NCBI GenBank assembly: GCA_002298155.1
Contig: DBME01000026.1
Span: 1-7,376, forward strand
Direction of reading: 5' to 3'
Length of the DNA stretch: 7,376 bases
Origin: Holophagaceae bacterium UBA706
Lineage (GTDB): Bacteria > Acidobacteriota > Holophagae > Holophagales > Holophagaceae
Shown here one piece after another: positions 1-5,627 of the stretch. The notes beneath the pieces were generated by a model that saw only the letters and a program-made list of their open reading frames with translations, was not told the DNA's origin and ran no database searches. Both the position numbers and the translations under genes were made by a program. Positions within the stretch are counted from its first letter, which is position 1. Every line of letters starts with the position of its first letter.

Positions 1-1
1 C

Positions 2-433
2 AAGTTCGAGATGAACGACAAGTGCGCCGCCGGCACCGGCCGGTTCCTGGAGGTGATGGCCATGGCCCTGGGGATGTCCCTGGGGGAGTTCTCCACTACG
101 GCGCTCGAGGCCGATCACACGGAGCCCGTGAACGACATGTGCACGGTGTTCGCCGAATCCGAGGTGGTGTCCCTCATCGCCCGAGGCGCCGACCGCGGCG
201 CCCTCGCCCGGGGCCTGCACCTCTCCGTGGCCCGGAAGGCGGCGGCCCTGGCCCGCCGCGTGGGGATCCAGGAGCAGGTCCTCCTGTGCGGGGGCGTGGG
301 GAACAACCGCTGCGTGCGCGCCCAGCTAGAGGACCTGCTCGGCGTGGAGGTCGTCGTGCCGGGCGATCCCCAGACGGTGGCCGCCCTGGGGGCGGCCCTC
401 ATCGCCCAGGAGGGCCTCCTGGGCCGGGCCTGA
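2..433 (+). CDS. 2-hydroxyacyl-CoA dehydratase activase (BadF/BadG/BcrA/HgdC family), C-terminal part
   Basis: The frame is open from the left edge (first full codon at base 2) to TGA at 431-433, giving 143 visible residues. Members of this family run about 260-270 residues, so the N-terminal half lies outside the window. The protein reads as the C-terminal half of the ATP-dependent activator that passes one electron to 2-hydroxyacyl-CoA dehydratases or benzoyl-CoA reductases. NDKCAAGTGRF and, 39 residues later, NDMCTVFAESEV carry the two cysteines that in HgdC bind the [4Fe-4S] cluster shared by the homodimer; the spacing matches the family. A later CGGVGNN stretch and the alanine/glycine-rich end (ALGAALIAQ) fit the second actin/ASKHA ATPase subdomain. 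Family membership is very likely, but the substrate cannot be told, because the dehydratase subunits are not in view. No T-run terminator follows the stop. Confidence 0.9.
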   Translation, partial: KFEMNDKCAAGTGRFLEVMAMALGMSLGEFSTTALEADHTEPVNDMCTVFAESEVVSLIARGADRGALARGLHLSVARKAAALARRVGIQEQVLLCGGVGNNRCVRAQLEDLLGVEVVVPGDPQTVAALGAALIAQEGLLGRA

Positions 434-606
434 CCCGGAGCTGGGACGGCCAATCCCAGAATCGGGACGGACCGAGCTGGGCCTTGCGCCCCAATTGAAG
501 CAATGGCAAACCCTATCGATTGGCATCCTTCTGGCTGAGTCGTGGCATCCCATGCCATCCCGGCCCGGGGCCCCGTCCAGGGTCCCGCCCCATCCAAGGA
601 TTCCCC
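434..606. other. Intergenic leader upstream of the permease gene
   Basis: This is 173 bp between the activase stop and the permease ATG. It holds a small hairpin (CTGGGA 441-446 with TCCCAG 454-459, 7-nt loop) without a T-run, so it is not a convincing terminator. The octamer TGGCATCC occurs at 521-528 and 543-550, and AAGGA at 596-600 is the permease ribosome binding site. I found no sigma-70-type promoter with acceptable spacing. Confidence 0.5.
521..557. repeat. Paired TGGCATCC repeats with a palindrome; possible operator
   Basis: TGGCATCC occurs at 521-528 and again at 543-550, offset by 22 bp, about two helical turns. The second copy is the left arm of the inverted repeat TGGCAT-CCC-ATGCCA (543-557). 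This lies 50-86 bp upstream of the permease ATG, where an operator or attenuating hairpin could sit. The repeats are visible; a regulatory role is only inferred. Confidence 0.3.
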
Positions 607-2994
607 ATGCCCCTCCTGCCCGCCGGACTTCGCGACGCCATCTGCGGCCTGGCCCGCAAGCCGGGCTACGCCCTGGCCGTCATGGCCACCCTGGCGCTGG
701 GCATCGGGGCCACCACGGCGGTCTTCGGCGTGCTGGACCAGACGGTGTTCCGCAAACCGCAGCCGCACTTCGAGCGGCTGGTGGTGTTCGGCGGGGATTA
801 CAGCGAAGTCGGGTTCATCGGCTCCGCCTATGCACCGGAAATTCTGCCCTGCATCGAGCGGGCCCGGTCCTTCGAGGCATACGCCCTCAATGCGTGGGGG
901 CGGGGCACGCTGGACCGGGGGGACGCGACCCTGGGATTCAACTACGCCCGGGTGAATCCTGAGTACGGAGAGGTGCTCGGAGCCCGGGTGATGCTGGGGC
1001 GGTTCTTCAACCGGGGGGACTTCGCGCCGGGGGCCGACGAGGTGATCGCCCTGGATCCCCTGTTCTGGGCGGGGCCCTTCGGGGGTGATCCCGCGGTCAT
1101 CGGGCGCCACGTCGTCATCGACGGGCGCACCTCCACCATCGTGGGCGTCCTGGCCAGGGACTTCGTGGTGCCGAAGCACATGGGCGGCGAGGTCCTCATG
1201 CCGCTCAAGCTGACCCTGGACCCGGCGAAGCCGTTCCGCCCGATCTTTACTGCCTTGGCGCGGCTCCGGCCGGGGGCGACGCTGGCCCAGGCCAATGCGG
1301 AGGTGGCCGTGCTGGGGGCGGGAAAGGATGCGCCTCCCGTGGTCCAGGAGCGGATCCGGAGCCATCCCTTGCGCGTGATTCCACTCGCCCAGTACGATTC
1401 GCGCTGGAACCTGGGAACCCTGCATGGGGTCTTCATGGGGGCCATCGGCTTCCTGTACGCCATTGCCTGTCTCAATGCGGTGAACCTGTTGCTGGTGAGG
1501 TTGGGCGACCGCCGGCGCGAACTGGGCATCCGCCTGGCCCTGGGCGCCTCCCGGCGCGACCTCCTGCGTCTCCTCGGGCTGGAGAACCTGGTGCTGACCC
1601 TGGGCGCCGGCCTGGTGAGTCTACCGGTGGCCCGGACGCTGATGCCCGCTTTGATGGGGATCGTCACGGGACCGGAGACCGGGGTGACGTTCCACCTGGA
1701 CCTGCGGGCCTATGCCTTCGCGGTGGGGTTCAGCCTCCTGACCCTGGCGTTTCTGGCCCTGGTGCCGGCCTGGCGTGTGTCCCGCATGAACGTCCAGGAA
1801 TCCCTCAAGGACGGCGGTGCGGTGCTGGGGGAGAGCCCCCGCCTGCGCAGGCTGCGGGAGGCCCTGGTGGTGATGGGCACGGCCATGGCGCTCGTGGTGT
1901 TGACGGGGACGGGCCTGATGGCCCGGAGCGTCCACCAGCTCCTGAAAGTGGACCGCGGCTTCAACCCGGCTGGAAAGGCCGCGATCTGGCTGGACCTTCC
2001 CAAGGCCCTGGAGGCACCGGAGGCGCGCTACGCCTTCTCACGGAGTCTTGAGGAGCGCCTGCAGGGCCTTCCGGGCATAAGGCGGGCCTGCATGGCCGCC
2101 ACGGTGCCCCTGGTGGGGAGCAGCTCCACGTCGCTTCGCAAGCCCGACGGCTCCTTCCTGGACGTGGGCTACAACGCCGTCTCCCCGGGCTTCATGGACA
2201 GCATGGGCCTCAAGCTCGTCAGGGGCCGCTGGATCCCGGAACGGCAGCCCGGGGCCGCGGCCGTCGTGGTGATCAACGAGGCCCTTGCAAAGGCCTGGTT
2301 CGGGACCGAGGACCCCATCGGCCGGCAGATCACGTTCGCCTCCGATCCGCCCTGGGAGGTGATCGGTATCGTGCAGAACCTGCGTCCGGAGCTGCGGGAA
2401 GCCGCCGGGCCGCAATGCTACGTCCCGAACTGGCAGGGGACCAACGCCTCCAACGTCGTTTCCCTCCTGCTGGATTTCCAGGTGAAGCCCACCCCTGCGC
2501 TGCTGAAGACCGTCCTGGCGATCGTCCATGAAACCGATGCCCGGGTCGGGGTGCGGCCCCCCGTGGAACTGGAGCGGGCGGCACGGGAGCAGGTCCTCGC
2601 GGAGGCGCGCGTCCTGGCTGCCATCGGCCTGGTCGCGGTCCTGGCCCTGCTGCTGGCGGTGCTGGGTCTCTTTTCCCTGCTCACCTACCTGGTGAACCGG
2701 CGCCTGCCGGAGTTCGGCATCCGTCTGGCGCTGGGGGCCTCGCCGCGGCGCGTGGGGCTTTCCGTCCTGGGCAGGGGGCTTCTCTGGACGGGGACCGGGA
2801 TCGGCCTGGGCCTGTTCCTGGCCTGGGGGCTCACCCGGTTCATCCGCAGCCTCCTCTTCGAGACGAGGCCGCTGGAGCCGGGGGTGTATGCGGGCATGGC
2901 GGCCCTCCTCCTGGGGGTCGCGGCCCTCGCGTGCTGGCTGCCGGCGCGGAAGGCGTCCCGGGTGGAGCCGGCGGGGCTGCTCCGGTCGGAATGA
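607..2994 (+). CDS. MacB/FtsX-type ABC transporter permease, duplicated orphan form (ADOP family)
   Basis: An inner-membrane permease of 795 residues built as a duplication. A first helix (about 21-43, beginning in the GYALAVMATLALGIGA context) is followed by a MacB-type periplasmic domain (about 45-240) and an FtsX domain with helices near 273-297, 322-347 and 366-388. A fifth helix (416-438), a second periplasmic domain (about 440-640) and a second FtsX domain (helices near 666-694, 716-740, 757-778) complete it. ELGIRLALGAS (305-315) and EFGIRLALGAS (702-712) are the twin ATPase-contact motifs. This is the layout of acidobacterial duplicated orphan permeases. MacB-like proteins handle lipoproteins, peptides or drugs at the periplasmic face; the substrate here is unknown and no ATPase gene is nearby. 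The ATG at 607 is chosen because AAGGA (596-600) lies 6 nt upstream and the family N-terminus begins there. An in-frame TTG at 520 would add 29 proline-rich residues. Confidence 0.92.
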   Translation: MPLLPAGLRDAICGLARKPGYALAVMATLALGIGATTAVFGVLDQTVFRKPQPHFERLVVFGGDYSEVGFIGSAYAPEILPCIERARSFEAYALNAWGRGTLDRGDATLGFNYARVNPEYGEVLGARVMLGRFFNRGDFAPGADEVIALDPLFWAGPFGGDPAVIGRHVVIDGRTSTIVGVLARDFVVPKHMGGEVLMPLKLTLDPAKPFRPIFTALARLRPGATLAQANAEVAVLGAGKDAPPVVQERIRSHPLRVIPLAQYDSRWNLGTLHGVFMGAIGFLYAIACLNAVNLLLVRLGDRRRELGIRLALGASRRDLLRLLGLENLVLTLGAGLVSLPVARTLMPALMGIVTGPETGVTFHLDLRAYAFAVGFSLLTLAFLALVPAWRVSRMNVQESLKDGGAVLGESPRLRRLREALVVMGTAMALVVLTGTGLMARSVHQLLKVDRGFNPAGKAAIWLDLPKALEAPEARYAFSRSLEERLQGLPGIRRACMAATVPLVGSSSTSLRKPDGSFLDVGYNAVSPGFMDSMGLKLVRGRWIPERQPGAAAVVVINEALAKAWFGTEDPIGRQITFASDPPWEVIGIVQNLRPELREAAGPQCYVPNWQGTNASNVVSLLLDFQVKPTPALLKTVLAIVHETDARVGVRPPVELERAAREQVLAEARVLAAIGLVAVLALLLAVLGLFSLLTYLVNRRLPEFGIRLALGASPRRVGLSVLGRGLLWTGTGIGLGLFLAWGLTRFIRSLLFETRPLEPGVYAGMAALLLGVAALACWLPARKASRVEPAGLLRSE

Positions 2995-3097
2995 CATCTT
3001 GGCTGCGTACGGAACGGCGTCTGTGCTAGGTTCATCAGTCGGCGTCCCCTTCGTCTTACGAGGCACGGCCGCTTGCCAAACCTCCCTGGAGCCAGCC

Positions 3098-3472
3098 TTG
3101 AACATCCCCCCCGTGATGATGGAAGTCCTGCAGAAGGATGGCGTCGTCGCCATCGCCACCCTCGGCCCCGAGGGCCCGCACATGGTCAATTCCTGGAACA
3201 GCTATGTCCGGGTCACCCAGGACGGCCGGCTCCTCATCCCCGCCGGCTACATGGAGCACACGGAAGCCAACATCGCCTTCAACGACCAGGTGCTCCTCAC
3301 CGTGGGCAGTTCCAAGGTTCCCGGCCAGCACGGGCCCGGCACCGGCTTCCTGGTGAAGGGCAAGGCCGGGTTCCTCTTCTCCGGCCCCGACTACGATCTC
3401 ATCAAGGGCACGTTCGTCTGGGCCCGCGCGGCCTTGGCCATCACGCCCGAATCCATCACCCAGACCCTTTGA
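3098..3472 (+). CDS. FMN-binding split-barrel protein (Desulfovibrio FMN-bp type)
   Basis: A 124-residue cytosolic flavoprotein of the pyridoxamine-5'-phosphate-oxidase-like split-barrel superfamily. It matches, from memory, the roughly 122-residue FMN-binding protein of Desulfovibrio vulgaris nearly end to end. Shared blocks are MMEVLQKDGVVAIAT (7-21), GPHMVNSWNSY (26-36), HTEAN (54-58), GPGTGFLVKG (79-88), WARAALAIT (108-116) and the C-terminal QTL. Family members bind FMN non-covalently as dimers and are thought to act in electron transfer or flavin storage; a defined reaction is not known. The start is TTG at 3098: GGAG (3088-3091) lies 6 nt before it and the product length then fits the family. 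The frame stays open upstream into the permease gene, but that extension has no family resemblance. The next gene starts 19 bp after its stop, so the two are probably cotranscribed. Confidence 0.88.
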   Translation: MNIPPVMMEVLQKDGVVAIATLGPEGPHMVNSWNSYVRVTQDGRLLIPAGYMEHTEANIAFNDQVLLTVGSSKVPGQHGPGTGFLVKGKAGFLFSGPDYDLIKGTFVWARAALAITPESITQTL

Positions 3473-3491
3473 CCTTTTTGTGGGAGCTCCC

Positions 3492-3665
3492 ATGGCCACT
3501 GAAACCCTCCTCACCGCCAGCGCCATCGCCAAGGAGATCGGCGTCTCCGACGCAAAGGTGAAGAAAGCCATCGTCGAACTGGGCCTGGTCCCCACCGCGA
3601 AGAAGGGCTGCTGCTCCTACTTCACGGCTGAGGACAAGAAGAAGCTCAAGGCCGTCCTCAGCTAG
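3492..3665 (+). CDS. Small helix-turn-helix DNA-binding protein
   Basis: A 57-residue basic protein. LLTASAIAKEIGVSDAKVKKAI (from residue 5) has the spacing of a helix-turn-helix as in MerR/excisionase-like winged helices: a hydrophobic first helix, the G-V-S turn, then a lysine-rich recognition helix. After GLVP comes KKGCCSYFTAED, which reads like a short wing with a vicinal Cys-Cys, then a last helix DKKKLKAVL. ATG 3492 is chosen because GGGAG (3482-3486) sits 5 nt upstream; an in-frame GTG at 3480 would place that purine tract inside the gene. It follows the FMN-binding protein gene by 19 bp and is followed by a terminator, so it is the last gene of that unit. The function is unknown. A regulator of the unit, perhaps redox-sensing through the cysteines, is only a suggestion. 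Confidence 0.75.
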   Translation: MATETLLTASAIAKEIGVSDAKVKKAIVELGLVPTAKKGCCSYFTAEDKKKLKAVLS

Positions 3666-3672
3666 AAGAATC

Positions 3673-3712
3673 CGTAGGCTCTCCGCCCCTTCCGGGGCCT
3701 GGCCTACGTTTT
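3673..3712. terminator. Rho-independent terminator shared by convergent genes
   Basis: CGTAGGC (3673-3679) pairs with GCCTACG (3702-3708), and inside it GCCCC (3685-3689) pairs with GGGGC (3694-3698) around a TTCC loop. TTTT follows at 3709-3712 on the plus strand. It starts 8 bp after the HTH gene stop and its right arm overlaps the end of the converging phosphoesterase gene. On the minus strand the sequence after the stem is only moderately T-rich, so termination in that direction is less certain. Confidence 0.75.
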
Positions 3713-4615
3713 CAGATCCCGCCGCGGAATCGGCCGCCGGCTGGGTCTGTTCTCGGACTTCTCAAGGCTCTTGAGGTCCGCGAGCAGGCCTCGGCGCACA
3801 TACTCCGACGCCATGCACTCGGGCGTCTTGCCCGCGAGTTCGGCCATGGCGCGCAGGGCGGCCTCGAACTGCAGGTCCTGCACCTCGGCGGGCATGCCCT
3901 GGGCTGAGGCAAGGATCGCCTTGATGCCTGCTAGGCGTTCCTGGCGGTGGGTCGGCGCGGCTCCCACGATTTCCAGCCCCTCGGGAGTCAGATCGACCAC
4001 GATGGGACGGTTCGTGGGGCGGTAGGTCTCATCGCAGGTGGAGGCGTTGATGTAGGTGGTCGTTCCAGTCTGGGCGATGCCGTATCCGTCGTGGATGTGC
4101 CCGAAGACGTGGATCCGGGGCCGGATTACGCCGAGCCGGATCGTGAGTTCCTCGCAGCCCAGGTGCTCACCGCCCCGCACCTGGTCGAGGACGCCATGGG
4201 GAGGCCCGTGGGTGATCAGCACGTCCGTTCCCGTGGGAATCCGGTTCCAGGCCTCCCGGATCCGTGACCCCCGGCGGGGCAGGTTGAAGGCCCAGTTGCA
4301 GAATTCAGGCTGCCAGGGTGACCCCCAGAACCGCACGCCGTCGAGCGTGACGCCGGCATCCTGGAGGTAGGTCAGCTCCGGGTGCTCCATCAAGGCGAGA
4401 ACCGCCTGGTCGGGGAAATCCTCGAACAGGCGGTCGTGGTTGCCTGCAATGAAGATCTTGTGGGGATGAGGCTGCGAGGAAAACCAATCGAGGAACCGGA
4501 CGACTTCCGCATAGGTGCCGGTCGAACTGAGGTCACCCGCATGGACCAGGACATCGCCCGGGGGCAGGTTGGCGGGGCGGTGCTGGTGGGTGTCGGAGAT
4601 GAAGACGATGCGCAT
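3704..4615 (-). CDS. Calcineurin-like metallophosphoesterase with a C-terminal extension
   Basis: A cytosolic phosphoesterase of 303 residues. The metal-binding motifs of the calcineurin-like fold are in order: SDTHQ (Asp8, His10), HAGDLS (Asp28), AGNHD (Asn59, His60), THGPPH (His136) and FGHIH (His173, His175). The arrangement resembles the compact MPPED/UPF0046 branch, whose members hydrolyse phosphodiesters; the substrate here is unknown. The catalytic domain ends near residue 215. The remaining 85-90 residues are extra, mostly helical and arginine-rich at the end; part resembles a ribbon-helix-helix unit. The start at 4615 is chosen because the family begins directly with the first strand (MRIVFISDTH). 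An in-frame ATG at 4648 would add 11 residues, and neither start has a clear Shine-Dalgarno sequence. It lies 135 bp downstream of the antitoxin gene on the same strand. Confidence 0.9.
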   Translation of the reverse strand: MRIVFISDTHQHRPANLPPGDVLVHAGDLSSTGTYAEVVRFLDWFSSQPHPHKIFIAGNHDRLFEDFPDQAVLALMEHPELTYLQDAGVTLDGVRFWGSPWQPEFCNWAFNLPRRGSRIREAWNRIPTGTDVLITHGPPHGVLDQVRGGEHLGCEELTIRLGVIRPRIHVFGHIHDGYGIAQTGTTTYINASTCDETYRPTNRPIVVDLTPEGLEIVGAAPTHRQERLAGIKAILASAQGMPAEVQDLQFEAALRAMAELAGKTPECMASEYVRRGLLADLKSLEKSENRPSRRPIPRRDLKT

Positions 4616-4690
4616 GGTGGAGGGCTCAAAAAAGACAGGATAGGGCATAAGCGCCGAGGGATGGTCGTTTCCGGCCGTTCTAGAGTGCTC

Positions 4691-4734
4691 CCGGGTCGTT
4701 AATTTTGGGAAACCCGGTATGTAGCAGCTGTTAC
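4691..4734. repeat. Inverted repeats between antitoxin and phosphoesterase genes
   Basis: CCGGGT (4691-4696) and ACCCGG (4712-4717) form a 6-bp inverted repeat with a 15-nt loop. Just beside it GTAGCAGCTGTTAC (4721-4734) is an imperfect palindrome around CAGCTG. They lie in the short gap before the phosphoesterase gene. No T-run follows on either strand, so a terminator is unlikely; an operator is possible but unsupported. Confidence 0.25.
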
Positions 4735-4750
4735 CCGCAGCGCCATCGGG

Positions 4751-5089
4751 TCATCCCGCCCGATGTTTCCCCGCCCACTCCATCAGGGCGCTCCGCATTG
4801 CTGCATGGAGGGTCAGACCTGCGGCATCGGCCTTGGATTGGAAGCTCTCCCAGAAGGAGGCGGGCATTTTCACGGCCTTGACCTGCACGGGTGCTTCCTT
4901 GCCTCGTGGCGGCCTCCCGGGGGTGATCCGGATCCGGATCGTGGATTCGTCTGGCGGGTTCATGTGTGCTTCAGCCCAGGCGACATCTTCAGCATGCCGC
5001 TGCCGGAGAACTTCAAGCGGCTCTCCGGGGTTTTCCTTGAAGAACGCTTCCCAGGTCATTTCCCGTGCTGAACTTTTGCGTTTAGTCAT
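4751..5089 (-). CDS. BrnA/CopG-like antitoxin with C-terminal ribbon-helix-helix
   Basis: A 112-residue protein that looks like the antitoxin of a type II toxin-antitoxin pair. The N-terminal part (about 10-45) is acidic and helical, as expected of a toxin-wrapping segment. The GRPPRGKEAP linker (58-67) leads into a ribbon (VQVKAVKMP) and two helices (SFWESFQSKADAAGLTLHAA and MRSALMEWAG). This order (GRP linker, short strand, helix, helix ending in an EWA/EWL-type motif) is that of BrnA antitoxins, which bind DNA as ribbon-helix-helix dimers and repress their own operon. The ATG overlaps the toxin stop in ATGA (5086-5089), and GGAGG lies 5 nt upstream, a stronger site than the toxin's. That fits an excess of antitoxin. 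Assignment to BrnA rather than another CopG-type group is moderately sure. Confidence 0.75.
   Translation of the reverse strand: MTKRKSSAREMTWEAFFKENPGEPLEVLRQRHAEDVAWAEAHMNPPDESTIRIRITPGRPPRGKEAPVQVKAVKMPASFWESFQSKADAAGLTLHAAMRSALMEWAGKHRAG
4925..4940. repeat. 16-bp perfect palindrome inside the antitoxin gene
   Basis: GATCCGGATCCGGATC equals its own reverse complement and is also a tandem of GATCCG. It encodes the Ile-Arg-Ile-Arg-Ile stretch (about residues 51-55) of the antitoxin, so codon repetition alone can account for it. Confidence 0.4.
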
Positions 5090-5334
5090 GTTCGCCTCCG
5101 TTTACGGGAAACCCTGAAGGCAGTCGTGATGCGGATTCCTTCAGGGAAAACGTTGGAAAACGGAACCCGATAGAACTTTCCGTCCACCGTGCCCTCCGCG
5201 GTAAAGCGGTTGGTCCTGAAGTCTTCCTTGATAACCGCCAGGTCATCCGCGAGGAACACTGCCTCCGCTGTGGCCTTGTCAATGTCGTGGGCCGCGACCT
5301 CCTGCTCGTTGATCCCGTCCCAGAAGAAGCGCAA
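5086..5334 (-). CDS. BrnT-like ribonuclease toxin
   Basis: A protein of 82 residues from the proposed TTG start, the usual small size of BrnT toxins, which are RelE-fold ribonucleases that stop growth by cutting RNA. The N-terminus RFFWDGINEQEVAAHDI matches the family's opening F-x-W-D...N...H pattern. It is followed by a helix ending in AVF, a GTVDGKFYRVPFS strand region, and the closing IRITTAFRVSRKRR, equivalent to the family's I-R-I-I-S-A-R basic end. It is divergent: the usual K-H-G is A-H-D, and the C-terminal Glu/Tyr tail is missing. TTG 5334 is chosen because GAAGG (5341-5345) lies 6 nt before it and the family starts exactly there. An in-frame ATG at 5349 would add five residues, and the frame is open to 5415. 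The antitoxin gene overlaps its stop by 4 bp. Confidence 0.7.
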   Translation of the reverse strand: MRFFWDGINEQEVAAHDIDKATAEAVFLADDLAVIKEDFRTNRFTAEGTVDGKFYRVPFSNVFPEGIRITTAFRVSRKRRRT

Positions 5335-5351
5335 CCCCAGCCTTCGCATTA

Positions 5352-5379
5352 ATGGTAATACCTTTGTTGTCTGGGTCAA
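5352..5379 (-). promoter_or_regulatory. Predicted sigma-70 promoter of the toxin-antitoxin operon
   Basis: On the minus strand TTGACC (5374-5379) and TACCAT (5352-5357) are separated by 16 nt. Transcription would begin near 5345-5346, just ahead of the GAAGG that serves TTG 5334, giving a leader of only about a dozen bases. The spacer and -10 region contain the short palindromes GGTAATACC (5354-5362) and ATTA-ATGG-TAAT (5348-5359, plus strand), suitable in place for autorepression by the antitoxin. The promoter is a motif match; the operator is inferred. Confidence 0.5.
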
Positions 5380-5557
5380 GTGGATGGGTGCAGTGGAATC
5401 CCGACCTGCCCGCATTCAAACCGGACGCTAGGGCCACCGGCCAGTTCCGGTCCTATCCCCCATAGGTGGATGTGCCTCAGTCGAATACTAAGATCCGCAG
5501 GCCGAAGGCAAAATTCATGGCGTTGGCCCCTCAAACAGATTCTTGGCTCCTGAAGTG
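5380..5557. other. Intergenic stretch upstream of the toxin promoter
   Basis: I see no gene here. Two small hairpins stand back to back: ACCGG/CCGGT (5436-5440 with 5447-5451) and CCTAT/ATAGG (5452-5456 with 5462-5466). Neither has a T-run. The toxin frame extends open to 5415 but without family-like residues. Confidence 0.4.
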
Positions 5558-5585
5558 AAAAACAGGCGTGGGTGGCCTACACCTG
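5558..5585 (-). terminator. Rho-independent terminator of the ankyrin-repeat gene
   Basis: Read on the minus strand, CAGGTGT (5579-5585) pairs with ACGCCTG (5563-5569). That is seven pairs including one G-U, around a 9-nt loop, followed directly by TTTTT (5558-5562). It lies about 43 bp after the stop of the ankyrin-repeat gene and separates it from the toxin-antitoxin operon. Confidence 0.78.
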
Positions 5586-5627
5586 GTAACACTCGCACCG
5601 GACTCCAAACGGATCTGAATTACCAGT

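Noticed and set aside
441..459. Hairpin after the activase gene as a terminator
   Set aside because: The stem is only 6 bp and no T-run follows.
520..606. TTG start at 520 for the permease
   Set aside because: It adds 29 proline-rich residues without family match, while ATG 607 has AAGGA at 6 nt.
115..1425. A 436-residue open frame on the minus strand across the activase and permease genes
   Set aside because: It is antisense to two well-supported genes, has low-complexity Arg/Pro/Gly composition and no recognisable domain; such frames arise readily in GC-rich DNA.
2999..3032. TTGGCT and TAGGTT as a promoter for the FMN-binding protein gene
   Set aside because: The 22-nt spacing is too long for a sigma-70 promoter and the -10 match is weak.
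2888..3097. ATG 2888 as start of the FMN-binding protein
   Set aside because: This would overlap the permease gene by over 100 bp and add 70 residues unlike the family; TTG 3098 with GGAG fits.
2038..3189. A 383-residue open frame on the minus strand over the permease end
   Set aside because: It is antisense to the second permease half, with biased composition and no family resemblance.
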